DNA of 64,000 nt from Streptomyces sp. SLBN-118. GTDB taxonomy: Bacteria > Actinomycetota > Actinomycetes > Streptomycetales > Streptomycetaceae. The stretch is from the NCBI RefSeq assembly GCF_006715635.1, contig NZ_VFNP01000002.1:1736001-1800000 (forward strand), in the 5' to 3' direction. The first letter of the stretch is position 1; each line of letters begins with the position of its first letter. The translations under genes were made by a program, and so were the position numbers. The notes beneath the pieces were generated by a model. That model searched no databases, was not told where the DNA came from, and worked only from the letters and a program-made list of their open reading frames with translations. Below are positions 16,749-29,363 of this stretch, one piece after another.

Positions 16749-17764
16749 TGCGTTTCCTGCTCACCGATGAACAGCGGGCGTTCGGGGACTCGCTGGACGC
16801 GATGCTGACGTCGGCGAACGCTCCGGCGGCCGCCCGCGCCTGGGCCGCGGGAGACCCCGCTCCGGGTCTGGCGCTGTGGTCGCGCCTCGCCGAGGCGGGG
16901 GTGTTCGCGCTCGCCGCGCCGGAGGCGTACGAGGGGGTGGGGCCGCTGCCGGTCGAACTGGTGGTGGCTTTCGCCGCGTTGGGCCGGCATGCGGTGCCCG
17001 GCCCGGTGGTGGAGACGGTCGCGGCCGCGGCGCTGCTGACCCGGCTGGCGGATTCGGGGGAGGCGGGCCCGGCGAAGCGTCTGCTGCCGGGGCTTGTGAC
17101 GGGCGAGTCGACGGCGACGCTGGCGATACGGGGACGGGGACCGTACGCGCTGGACGCGGATGTGGCAGGTATGACTCTGGTGGTTTCGGAGGCCGGCGCC
17201 GCGCCCGGGCCCGGAGCGGGCCCGGCCTCCTCTTTGCGTATCGCTCCCGGGCACGGCCCTGTGCGCGTGTCCGCCGATCCCGCCCGTCGGCTGGCCGTGC
17301 CCGCGGCAGGGGGCGAGGTCGTCGCCGACGGTGTCGAGGTCGCCCGGGCAGCCGCGTACGCCGGGGACGTCGCGCGACTGGTCACCGCGGCGCAGGCGCT
17401 CGGCGTCGGGCTCGCCCTACTCGACCGGACCGTCGCGTATGTCAAACAGCGCACACAGTTCGGCGTCCCCGTCGGCTCCTTCCAGGCCGTCAAGCACCGG
17501 CTGGCGGACACCCTGATAGGGCTCGAATTCGCCCGGCCGCTGCTGTACGGGGCCGCCCTGTCCATGGCTACCGCCGATATCGCCGCCGCGAAGGTCACCG
17601 CAGGCGAGGCGGCGTACGCAGCCGCTCGTGCAGCACTCCAGCTGCACGGCGCGGTCGGCTACACCGACGAGTTCGACCTCTCGCTCTGGCTGCGCAAGGC
17701 CCGTCCACTGCGCGACGCCTGGGGCACGCCCGCCCACTGCCGCGCGCGGGTACTCGCGGGCTGA
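16748..17764 (+). CDS. ipdE2: Acyl-CoA dehydrogenase IpdE2 (FadE33-like)
   Basis: 338 residues from ATG 16748, overlapping the ipdE1 stop; the longer open frame upstream is only another frame of ipdE1. A shortened, divergent acyl-CoA dehydrogenase subunit: RFLLTDEQRAFGDSLDAML at the N terminus, YVKQRTQFGVPVGSFQAVKH and LHGAVGYTDEFDLSLWLRKA in the C-terminal helical domain. This is the pattern of the beta subunit of steroid-specific heterotetrameric dehydrogenases. Adjacent to its partner here, whereas mycobacteria keep the two in divergent operons. Confidence 0.86.
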   Translation: MRFLLTDEQRAFGDSLDAMLTSANAPAAARAWAAGDPAPGLALWSRLAEAGVFALAAPEAYEGVGPLPVELVVAFAALGRHAVPGPVVETVAAAALLTRLADSGEAGPAKRLLPGLVTGESTATLAIRGRGPYALDADVAGMTLVVSEAGAAPGPGAGPASSLRIAPGHGPVRVSADPARRLAVPAAGGEVVADGVEVARAAAYAGDVARLVTAAQALGVGLALLDRTVAYVKQRTQFGVPVGSFQAVKHRLADTLIGLEFARPLLYGAALSMATADIAAAKVTAGEAAYAAARAALQLHGAVGYTDEFDLSLWLRKARPLRDAWGTPAHCRARVLAG

Positions 17765-17802
17765 GGGGGATTCACCTGCGCGCACCGGCTCGGGGACACC
17801 GC

Positions 17803-18366
17803 TCAGCCGCTGCGCAGGGTGACGACCGCCGCGTGCCCCTCCGTGTGCAGTGATCCCGGCGACTGGGTCAGCACCGCCGCGTCGTACGGACCGAGTGTCA
17901 CGTGCGCCTCCTTGAGGACCGATGGCCCGTCCAGCGCGACGATCACGACCGTCGAGCCCGGCTCCACCGCGACCAGCAGTCCTCCGCGCACCACCGAGGT
18001 CAGGCAGGCCGTACGGCCCCTGCGGTGCATGACGTTGAAGTTGACGACGGTCCGGCCGTCGACGAGGCGGCCGTCGGTCTCCACATCGCCGGGGAACCGG
18101 TAGGGCCGGTAGCGCTCGTCGGCCACGGTGCGCTGTCCGCCGACCGCGAGGTCCATGCCCGCGCCCTCGACGACGGTCAGGATCCGGTCCACGCCGGGGA
18201 AGACGGAGAACGGACCGTCCGTTCCGACGTCCGCGAGGCTGATCCGCCAGTCGAAGTCGTCCGTCCCGGCGCCCTCGGGCGACACGGCGATCTCGCGGGT
18301 GACGCCGCCGCCGTTCTTCCACGGCACGGCCTTGCGGTCCGCGGCGCGCAGCACCCGTAGCGTCAT
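17803..18366 (-). CDS. HutD/Ves family protein
   Basis: 187 residues from ATG 18366. Cupin-like HutD/Ves family: AVPWKNGGGVTREIAVSPEGA near the start, DFDWRISLADVGTDGPFSVFPGVDR, and VVNFNVMHRR. HutD is linked to histidine utilisation in pseudomonads, perhaps binding formylglutamate; no hut genes are nearby. It overlaps the VWA gene by ATGA, so the pair is co-translated. Function here unknown. Confidence 0.85.
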   Translation of the reverse strand: MTLRVLRAADRKAVPWKNGGGVTREIAVSPEGAGTDDFDWRISLADVGTDGPFSVFPGVDRILTVVEGAGMDLAVGGQRTVADERYRPYRFPGDVETDGRLVDGRTVVNFNVMHRRGRTACLTSVVRGGLLVAVEPGSTVVIVALDGPSVLKEAHVTLGPYDAAVLTQSPGSLHTEGHAAVVTLRSG

Positions 18367-19106
18367 CGCACGATGCCTTGCGCGCGTGCGGCGGCCAGCC
18401 AGAGCGGGAATTCGGAGACCAGCCGGTCGTACAGCTCGGAGTCGGGGACCTGGCGCGGATCGAGTCCGGCATGGAAGAAGCCCGCGTTGTCGACAACGCG
18501 CTTGGCGGGGACGGCGAGTTCGTCGAGCTTGTGCAGGAAGTCGAACTGCGAGCTGCGCTTGTTGCCGAAACCGATGAACTGCCAGAACAGCGGCAGCTTC
18601 GCCGCCTTGCACAGATAGCGCTCCGCCGCGTGCTTGCTGATCGGGCCGCCGTCCGTCTGGAAGACGACGAGCGCGGGGGCGGTCGAGCCGCTGTCGATGT
18701 AGTGGTCTATGACCGCGTCCATGGCCAGGTGGTAACTGGTCTTGCCCATGTGGCCGAGGCCCGCCACGATCTCGTCGACCCGGCCGCGGTGGTTGTCGAG
18801 GGCGATGTCCGTGACCGCGTCGATGTCGGTGGAGAAGAAGACGACCGGCACACAGCCGTCGTCGTCCAGGTTGGCCGCAAGACCGAGCACACGGTCGGCG
18901 AGCGCCTGCACGCTGCCGTCCTTGTAGTACTCCTTCATGGAGCCGGAGTAGTCCAGCACCAGATAGACCGCGGCGCGCCCGCCGCCGAGGCCGTGCTTCT
19001 GGAGCGATACGCCCGCGCTCTTGTAGAGGCTGACGAGCGCCGGCGCCCGCTCCTCGATCTTACGGAGGCTGATGGCCGGTCCTGCGGTGGTGGGCGCTGC
19101 GGCCAT
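18363..19106 (-). CDS. VWA-domain protein, TerF/TerY type
   Basis: 247 residues. A von Willebrand factor A domain with an intact MIDAS: DYSGSMK at ~52-58, a Thr in the MGKTSYH segment, and Asp in QTDGGPIS. The N-terminal ISLRKIEERAPALVSLYKSAGVSLQKHGL is typical of tellurium-resistance-associated TerF-like VWA proteins. Probably cytoplasmic and metal-dependent protein binding. No other ter genes are seen; it is coupled to a hutD-like gene. Confidence 0.85.
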   Translation of the reverse strand: MAAAPTTAGPAISLRKIEERAPALVSLYKSAGVSLQKHGLGGGRAAVYLVLDYSGSMKEYYKDGSVQALADRVLGLAANLDDDGCVPVVFFSTDIDAVTDIALDNHRGRVDEIVAGLGHMGKTSYHLAMDAVIDHYIDSGSTAPALVVFQTDGGPISKHAAERYLCKAAKLPLFWQFIGFGNKRSSQFDFLHKLDELAVPAKRVVDNAGFFHAGLDPRQVPDSELYDRLVSEFPLWLAAARAQGIVR

Positions 19107-19232
19107 GAAGCGGCTCCGTTCGACGGCTGTGACGGTGTGCCGAGATTACCTTCACCCGGAACGACCCGTCCGAACGCACCGTGGCGCCCGCCCCATGTCC
19201 GGTCGGGGACAGGGCGGACGCCACGATCAGTT

Positions 19233-19250
19233 CCGTACGCCTTTGTACGG
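19233..19250 (-). terminator. Small hairpin downstream of gltD
   Basis: CCGTAC/GTACGG stem with a 6-nt loop, 20 nt beyond the gltD stop and in the 164-bp gap before the VWA gene. Short, so a weak candidate. Nothing else is clear in the gap. Confidence 0.4.
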
Positions 19251-19270
19251 GACGGCTGTTGAGGCCGGGC

Positions 19271-20723
19271 TCAGACCGTCAGCGCACGGTCCGTCGGACG
19301 GATGGGAGCCGGAAGCTCACTCGCGCCCGTCAGATAGCGATCCACACCACGCGCCGCCGAGCGGCCCTCGGCAATCGCCCACACGATCAGCGACTGGCCG
19401 CGGCCCGCGTCGCCCGCGACGAACACGCCGTCGACGTTCGTCGCGAAGTCCGCGTCCCGCGCCACGTTGCCCCGCTCGTCGAGCTCCAGGCCGAACTGCT
19501 CGACCAGGCCGTTCGCCTGGTCCGTGCCCGTGAAGCCCATCGCCAGCGTGACCAGCTGCGCCGGGATCCTGCGCTCCGTGCCCGGCTTCTGGGTCAGCTT
19601 GCCGTCGACGAACTCCACCTCGATGAGGTGCAGGAACTGGACGTTGCCGTCCTCGTCGCCCTCGAAGTGCGTCGTCGAGACGGAGTAGACCCGCTCGCCG
19701 CCCTCCTCGTGCGCGGAGGTGACCTTGTAGAGCATCGGGAACGTCGGCCAGGGCTGATTGGTGTTCCGCTCGTCGCCCGGCCGCGGCATGATCTCCAGCT
19801 GGGTGACCGAGGCCGCGCCCTGGCGGTGGGCCGTGCCCACGCAGTCCGCGCCCGTGTCGCCGCCGCCGATGACCACGACGTGCTTGCCTTCCGCGGTGAT
19901 CGGAGGAGCCACGAAGTCGCCCTCCTGCACCTTGTTGGCGAGCGGCAGGTACTCCATCGCGAAGTGGATGCCGCTGAGTTCACGGCCCGGCACGGGCAGG
20001 TCGCGAGAGACGGTCGCGCCGGCGGCGATGACCACCGCGTCGTAGCGCCGCCGCAGCTTCGCCGCATCGATGTCGCGGCCGATCTCGACCTCGGTACGGA
20101 ACTTGGTGCCCTCCGCGCGCATCTGCTCGATGCGGCGGTTGATGTGCACCTTCTCCATCTTGAACTCGGGGATGCCGTACCGCAGCAGTCCGCCGATGCG
20201 GTCCGCGCGCTCGTACACGGCGACGGTGTGGCCGGCCCGGGTCAGCTGCTGGGCGGCGGCCAGGCCCGCCGGGCCGGAGCCGATGACCGCGACCGTCTTG
20301 CCGGAGAGGCGGTCAGGCGCCTGCGGCCTGACGTCGCCCGTGTCCCATGCCTTGTCGATGATGGAGACTTCGACGTTCTTGATGGTGACGGCGGGCTGGT
20401 TGATGCCGAGGACGCAGGCCGACTCGCAGGGAGCGGGGCACAGGCGGCCGGTGAACTCCGGGAAGTTGTTCGTGGCGTGCAGCCGCTCGGACGCCGCCTG
20501 CCAGTCCTCGCGGTAGGCGTAGTCGTTCCACTCGGGGATCAGGTTCCCGAGCGGACAGCCGTTGTGGCAGAACGGAATGCCGCAGTCCATGCAGCGCCCG
20601 GCCTGCTTGCTGATGATCGGCAGCAGCGAGCCCGGAACGTAGACCTCGTTCCAGTCCTTCAGCCGCTCGCCCACCGGACGGGTCCTGGCGATCTCACGGC
20701 CGGTGGTCAGGAAGCCCTTGGGG

Positions 20724-20731
<8 letters not shown>
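19271..20731 (-). CDS. gltD: Glutamate synthase small subunit
   Basis: 486 residues. N-terminal 4Fe-4S cysteines [17 protein letters not shown], then two dinucleotide-binding folds: FAD ([16 protein letters not shown]) and NADPH ([12 protein letters not shown]). The C-terminal [21 protein letters not shown] is typical of GltD. It feeds electrons from NADPH to GltB for glutamine-dependent glutamate formation. It starts 8 bp inside the gltB 3' end, so it is translationally coupled to gltB. Confidence 0.97.
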
Positions 20732-25289
<4,558 letters not shown>

Positions 25290-25351
25290 CGGCTCTCCCG
25301 TCGTCGTCGTGGCATGTTCACTGCCGAGGGACGACGTTGGCCCTCTGCGAA

Positions 25352-25367
25352 ATTTCGTGCAGATTAC
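25352..25367 (-). promoter_or_regulatory. Possible GlnR half-box upstream of gltB
   Basis: On the minus strand GTAAT-N6-GAAAT resembles one half (a-b) of the actinobacterial GlnR box (GTnAC-N6-GaAAC), about 63 nt before gltB. A second half is not evident. The rest of the 376-bp gap (25290-25665) holds a CCGCC-CGA-GGCGG hairpin near 25418 and no gene I can support. Confidence 0.3.
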
Positions 25368-25665
25368 ATGATGGAGTGCTTCTCAGAAAGCGGATAGGTC
25401 ATTCCAACATGCGGACACCGCCCGAGGCGGTGGAGGTGAGTCACACAAACAGATCGTTGTCAGTGGACCCGTCGCAGAGCAGGCTTCATTGCCCGCCGCG
25501 TCTACGGCTCATGCCCGGTGGTCACGGGCTCGAAACCGCGAAGTAACGGCTACTTATGTAGCGCCTTGCATAGTGTCGCACCTGGCGCGGTTTTCGTAGA
25601 GGGCGTACGTCACAACTTTCGGCCCGCGGGCGCGGGGGCGCACGCGGGCCGGCAGTCCGGACGCG

Positions 25666-26394
25666 TCAGACTGCCGCACCGAAGAGCGTGCCGAGTCCGT
25701 AGGTGAGGGCAGCGGCCGCGCCGCCCAGGACCAGCTGGCGCACTCCGCTGTACCACCAGCTGCGCGCGGTGACCCGGGCGACAAGGGCGCCGCAGGCGAA
25801 GAGCCCGACGAGGGCGAGCAGCACCGCGGGCCACAGAGCACTCGCGCCGAGCAGGTAGGGCAGTACGGGCAGCAGCGCGCCCAGTGCGAACGAACCGAAC
25901 GACGAGACGGCGGCAACGGTCGGCGACGGGAGGTCGTCCGGGTCGATGCCGAGCTCCTCGCGGGCGTGGATCTCCAGCGCCTGCTCCGGATCCCTGGAGA
26001 GCTGCATCGCCACCTCGCGGGCGAGCGCGGGCTCGACGCCACGGGCGACGTAGAGGGCGGCCAGCTCCTCCATCTCGTCGACGGGGTGCCCCTGCAACTC
26101 CCGCCGCTCGACGTCGAGTTCGGCCTCCACCAGCTCGCGCTGCGAGGCAACGGACGTGTACTCGCCCGCGGCCATGGAGAACGCGCCCGCCGCGAGACCG
26201 GCGAGACCGGTGATGACGATGGTCTGCTGGGACACGGCGCCGCCGGCCACACCGGTCATGAGGGCGAGGTTGGACACGAGTCCGTCCATCGCACCGAAGA
26301 CCGCGGGCCGCAGCCAGCCGCCGTTGACATCACGGTGGGTGTGGTTGTCCCGGTGCGCCACGTGAAGCGCGGCTTCGGTTTCGATGATGGACAC
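25666..26394 (-). CDS. VIT1/CCC1-family metal transporter
   Basis: 242 residues from GTG 26394 (AAGGGGAGAG upstream). VIT1/CCC1 (DUF125) family: LRPAVFGAMDGLVSNLALMTGVAGG at the first membrane helix, GAFSMAAGEYTSVASQRELVEAEL with the conserved SMAxGEYxSV motif, a charged cytoplasmic helix-loop, then three membrane helices. Eukaryotic relatives carry Fe2+/Mn2+ into vacuoles; the bacterial role is probably iron or manganese efflux. Divergent from the ADP-ribosylglycohydrolase operon. Confidence 0.92.
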   Translation of the reverse strand: MSIIETEAALHVAHRDNHTHRDVNGGWLRPAVFGAMDGLVSNLALMTGVAGGAVSQQTIVITGLAGLAAGAFSMAAGEYTSVASQRELVEAELDVERRELQGHPVDEMEELAALYVARGVEPALAREVAMQLSRDPEQALEIHAREELGIDPDDLPSPTVAAVSSFGSFALGALLPVLPYLLGASALWPAVLLALVGLFACGALVARVTARSWWYSGVRQLVLGGAAAALTYGLGTLFGAAV

Positions 26395-26616
26395 AGCTCT
26401 CCCCTTTTCCGGCAGCGGACCCGATGGTCCGCGCCCCCTCCGACCCCCTCGAAACTACGCACGTTGTAAGGGCCGCGCCAGCAAGGCAGGCCGTACTTAC
26501 CTGGGGGCGAGCGGGTGACGTCGAGCGGGTGACAGGCTTGGTTCTCAGACTCGTTGCCCGCCGCGCGTGGCACAGATGCAAGAACAGGCTCGGTGCGCGC
26601 GAAAGGGGCCCGCCCC

Positions 26617-27651
26617 ATGGAGTTGATTGCATGCAATCCCGTTGATCCGGCCGAGAACGCCTCGCTTCTGCGCGATCGGGCCTGTGGCGCACTGCTCGGC
26701 CTCGCGGTGGGCGACGCACTCGGGGCTCCTGCCGAGAACATGCGGCCGTCCGAGATCCGCCTCAGATGGGGTCGTATCGAGGGCTTCGTGAGCGACGACC
26801 CGGCGGGCACGGACGACACGGAGTACGCGATCTTCTCGGGCCTGCTGCTGGCGCGGCACGGCTCGGCTCTGACCGTCGCGCATGTCGAGAACGCGTGGCA
26901 CCACTGGATCGCGGACCTGGACGAAGGCCCGTTCCGGGGTGCGGGTTTCAGTGAACGCGGCACTCTGGAGAATCTCAGGCGCGGGCTCGCCGCCCCCATC
27001 TCGGCCCAGCACCGCCACGCATGGAGCGACGGCCTGGCGATGCGGGCGGCGCCGTTCGGGGTCTTCGCGGCGGGCCACCCGGCGGAGGCGGCGCGACTGG
27101 TCGCGATCGACGGCAGCGTCAGCCACGACGGCGAGGGCATCTACGGCGGCCAGGCGGTGGCGGCGGGTGTGGCGGCCGCGATGGCGGGCGGCGGCCCGGC
27201 CTCGGTGATCGGCGCCGCACTGTCCGTCGTTCCCATGGACTCCTGGACGGCCCGCTCCCTGCGCCGCGCTGTGGTGGCGGCCCAGCGCACCCACGCGGAC
27301 ACCCTGGCGATGGAACGCTCCGTCCGTTCGGCGGTGGTGATCGGCGGCTACCCGTGGACGGACCTGGCCCCGGAGGCGGTGGGCCTGGCCTTCGGCGCGT
27401 TCGCGGCGGCGCGCGGCGACTTCCGTACGTCGGTCCTGACGGCGGTCAACATGGGCCGCGACGCGGACACGACGGCAGCGGTGGCAGGCGCCCTCGCAGG
27501 CGCCCTGTCGGGAGCGTCGGCGATCCCCACGACGTGGTCCTCGGCGATCGGCCCGGTCCGCGGCAGCTGCCTCCCGTCGATGAGGGGCTACCACGTCCTG
27601 GACATCGCGGAGCTGCTGACCCCGGACGACGACGCCCAGGTGACGCGATGA
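26617..27651 (+). CDS. ADP-ribosylglycohydrolase family protein 1
   Basis: 344 residues from ATG 26617 (AAAGGGG upstream). The all-helical DraG/ARH fold is clear: GALLGLAVGDALGAP, then the metal site GTDDTEYA (TDDT motif) and NMGRDADTTAAVAGALAG near the C terminus, all intact for two Mg2+/Mn2+ ions. The family hydrolyses N- or O-ribosyl bonds, best known from ADP-ribosylated proteins. First gene of a seven-gene overlapping operon. A 14-bp palindrome covers codons 3-8. The substrate may be a small ribosyl compound, given the kinase downstream (inference). Confidence 0.88.
   Translation: MELIACNPVDPAENASLLRDRACGALLGLAVGDALGAPAENMRPSEIRLRWGRIEGFVSDDPAGTDDTEYAIFSGLLLARHGSALTVAHVENAWHHWIADLDEGPFRGAGFSERGTLENLRRGLAAPISAQHRHAWSDGLAMRAAPFGVFAAGHPAEAARLVAIDGSVSHDGEGIYGGQAVAAGVAAAMAGGGPASVIGAALSVVPMDSWTARSLRRAVVAAQRTHADTLAMERSVRSAVVIGGYPWTDLAPEAVGLAFGAFAAARGDFRTSVLTAVNMGRDADTTAAVAGALAGALSGASAIPTTWSSAIGPVRGSCLPSMRGYHVLDIAELLTPDDDAQVTR
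26625..26638. promoter_or_regulatory. Palindrome GATTGCATGCAATC, candidate operator
   Basis: A perfect 14-bp, AT-rich palindrome straddling codons 3-8 of the first gene of the ADP-ribosylglycohydrolase operon. The codons it imposes (TTG, ATT, GCA, AAT) are rare in this genome, suggesting selection on DNA sequence. The symmetric ATTGCATGCAAT core is the style of GntR/FCD or LacI-type operators. Confidence 0.5.
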
Positions 27652-29363
27652 CGCCGGCAGGGGGGACACCGGCCGGGCCCGCAGTGTCGGCCCCCGACGG
27701 ACTGCCGGGCGCCACCGCGGCCGCTGCGCGCGTCACGGACTGCGGCCCGACCGGCCCGGCCGATCCGGGGTGCGGCGCTGCGGGCGGAACGACCGTGACG
27801 GCCGGTACGCGGGGCTCACATGAGGCGCCGCGCGACACGGCGGCCGGGACGGACGGCAGCTCCGGCGATACGACAGCCCTGCGCGACACGGCGGCCGGGA
27901 CGGGCCGCTCCGGCGGTACGACGGCCACAGCGGGGCCGCGTGGCGGGACCGAAGCCGCGGACGGTTCGCGCGGAGCGCCGGTCGTCACCGCGGGCCGCAC
28001 ACCTGCCCCGGAAGCACTCCGCCCGGGCGCGGCCCCGGCGGAGCCCGCGGGCACCGCAGCCCGCACGTCCGGAGCACCGAGCAGCGCGCAGGGCCACCCG
28101 TCGGCGCCCCCGGCGGCGGCCCTCGCAGGTGCGCACGGCTCATGCGGAACCGCGGGCGCTCGCCGGGGGACCGTGGGCCTGCCCACCCGCGCGGCCCAGC
28201 GAAAGCGCCCGGCCCGGCCCATCGAAGGGCTGCTCATCGGGCTCGCCGCCGGGGACGCCGCCGGGTGGCCCGCCGCGCGGCATCGGGCCGCGCGGATGCC
28301 CGAGTGGACCCGGCGGCTCACCCGTGAGCTCGACACCTTCGCCGAGCAGAACGCCACCACCACCCTCCCCGTCCCCATCGCCCTGAACCAGCCACCCGAA
28401 CCCCTCCGTCTCGGCCCCTCCGACGACGCCGAATGGGCCGCCTTCGCCGCCGAGACGGTACTCACCGCCGCCGGGGATCTCTTCGCCGGGCTCGGCCCCG
28501 GCCGGCGTATGCGGGCCGCGGTCGATCTCGCCTGGAACTCGCTCGCCAGCGAGGTCGCCGCGGCCGCCGACCGCGCTCCCGAGGTCGAGTCCGCCGTGCT
28601 CCCCCTCCGCGCCCGTATCTCCGTACGCGCCGGTCTCGGCAATCTCGCCACCGGACTGCGCCCGCCCGCCACCGGCCACGACAACCCGCACTATTTCGAC
28701 GACGCCGCCTGCGTACGCGGCGCGGTTCTCGCCGTCGTCCACCCCGGCGACCCGGCCGCCGCCGCCGAACTCGCCGAGTTCGACGCCCGCTACAGCCAGG
28801 ACGGCGACGGAGTTCACGGCTCCCGGGCCATGGCCGCGGCGGTCGCCGCCGCGCTTGGCGGGGCGGGTGTCGACGCCGCCGTCGACGCCGCACTCGCCGA
28901 GCTCCCCGACGCCACCGAGATCGGCCGCAACGCCCACCACGCCGTCAAGCTCGCCCGCGACTCTGCGGGCGCCTTCGAACTCGTGCCCCTGCTGGAGCAC
29001 CAGATCGTCGACCACGTCTACAGCTATGGCATCGCCGCCGCCGAGACCGTCCCCGTCGCCCTCGCTCTCGCCCTCGCCGCCCGCGGCCGGGTCGCCGAGG
29101 CCGTGCCGGCCGCCGCCTGTCTGTCGCGTGTCGCCGACTCCGCCCCGGCCCTCGTCGGCGCGCTGACCGGCGCACTCGGCGGCGGTGACTCCGTCCCCGT
29201 CACCTGGCGCGACGCCTGCCGCACGCTCGCCGGCTGCGCGCTGCCCCGCCTCGCCGGAACGGATCTCGTCGAACTCGCCGGGCTGCTCGCACACACGGAA
29301 CTGACCGCCCCGGGTGGACAATTCCGACATGACGACGACACTCGCGACGCTGACACTCGATGA
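27648..29363 (+). CDS. ADP-ribosylglycohydrolase-like protein 2, degenerate, with long low-complexity N terminus
   Basis: 571 residues from ATG 27648 (ATGA overlap). Residues 1-190 are low-complexity Ala/Gly/Thr/Pro, with a tandem 17-residue repeat beginning RDTAAGT (62-95; 51-bp DNA repeat). From 191 the ARH fold appears: PIEGLLIGLAAGDAAGWPAA. The metal site is changed: SDDAEW in place of TDDT, and LSRVADSAPALVGALTGALGG lacks the D-x-D pattern. It may be catalytically weak, a binding paralogue, or altered in specificity. The next gene starts 35 bp before its end. Confidence 0.8.
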   Translation: MTPAGGTPAGPAVSAPDGLPGATAAAARVTDCGPTGPADPGCGAAGGTTVTAGTRGSHEAPRDTAAGTDGSSGDTTALRDTAAGTGRSGGTTATAGPRGGTEAADGSRGAPVVTAGRTPAPEALRPGAAPAEPAGTAARTSGAPSSAQGHPSAPPAAALAGAHGSCGTAGARRGTVGLPTRAAQRKRPARPIEGLLIGLAAGDAAGWPAARHRAARMPEWTRRLTRELDTFAEQNATTTLPVPIALNQPPEPLRLGPSDDAEWAAFAAETVLTAAGDLFAGLGPGRRMRAAVDLAWNSLASEVAAAADRAPEVESAVLPLRARISVRAGLGNLATGLRPPATGHDNPHYFDDAACVRGAVLAVVHPGDPAAAAELAEFDARYSQDGDGVHGSRAMAAAVAAALGGAGVDAAVDAALAELPDATEIGRNAHHAVKLARDSAGAFELVPLLEHQIVDHVYSYGIAAAETVPVALALALAARGRVAEAVPAAACLSRVADSAPALVGALTGALGGGDSVPVTWRDACRTLAGCALPRLAGTDLVELAGLLAHTELTAPGGQFRHDDDTRDADTR

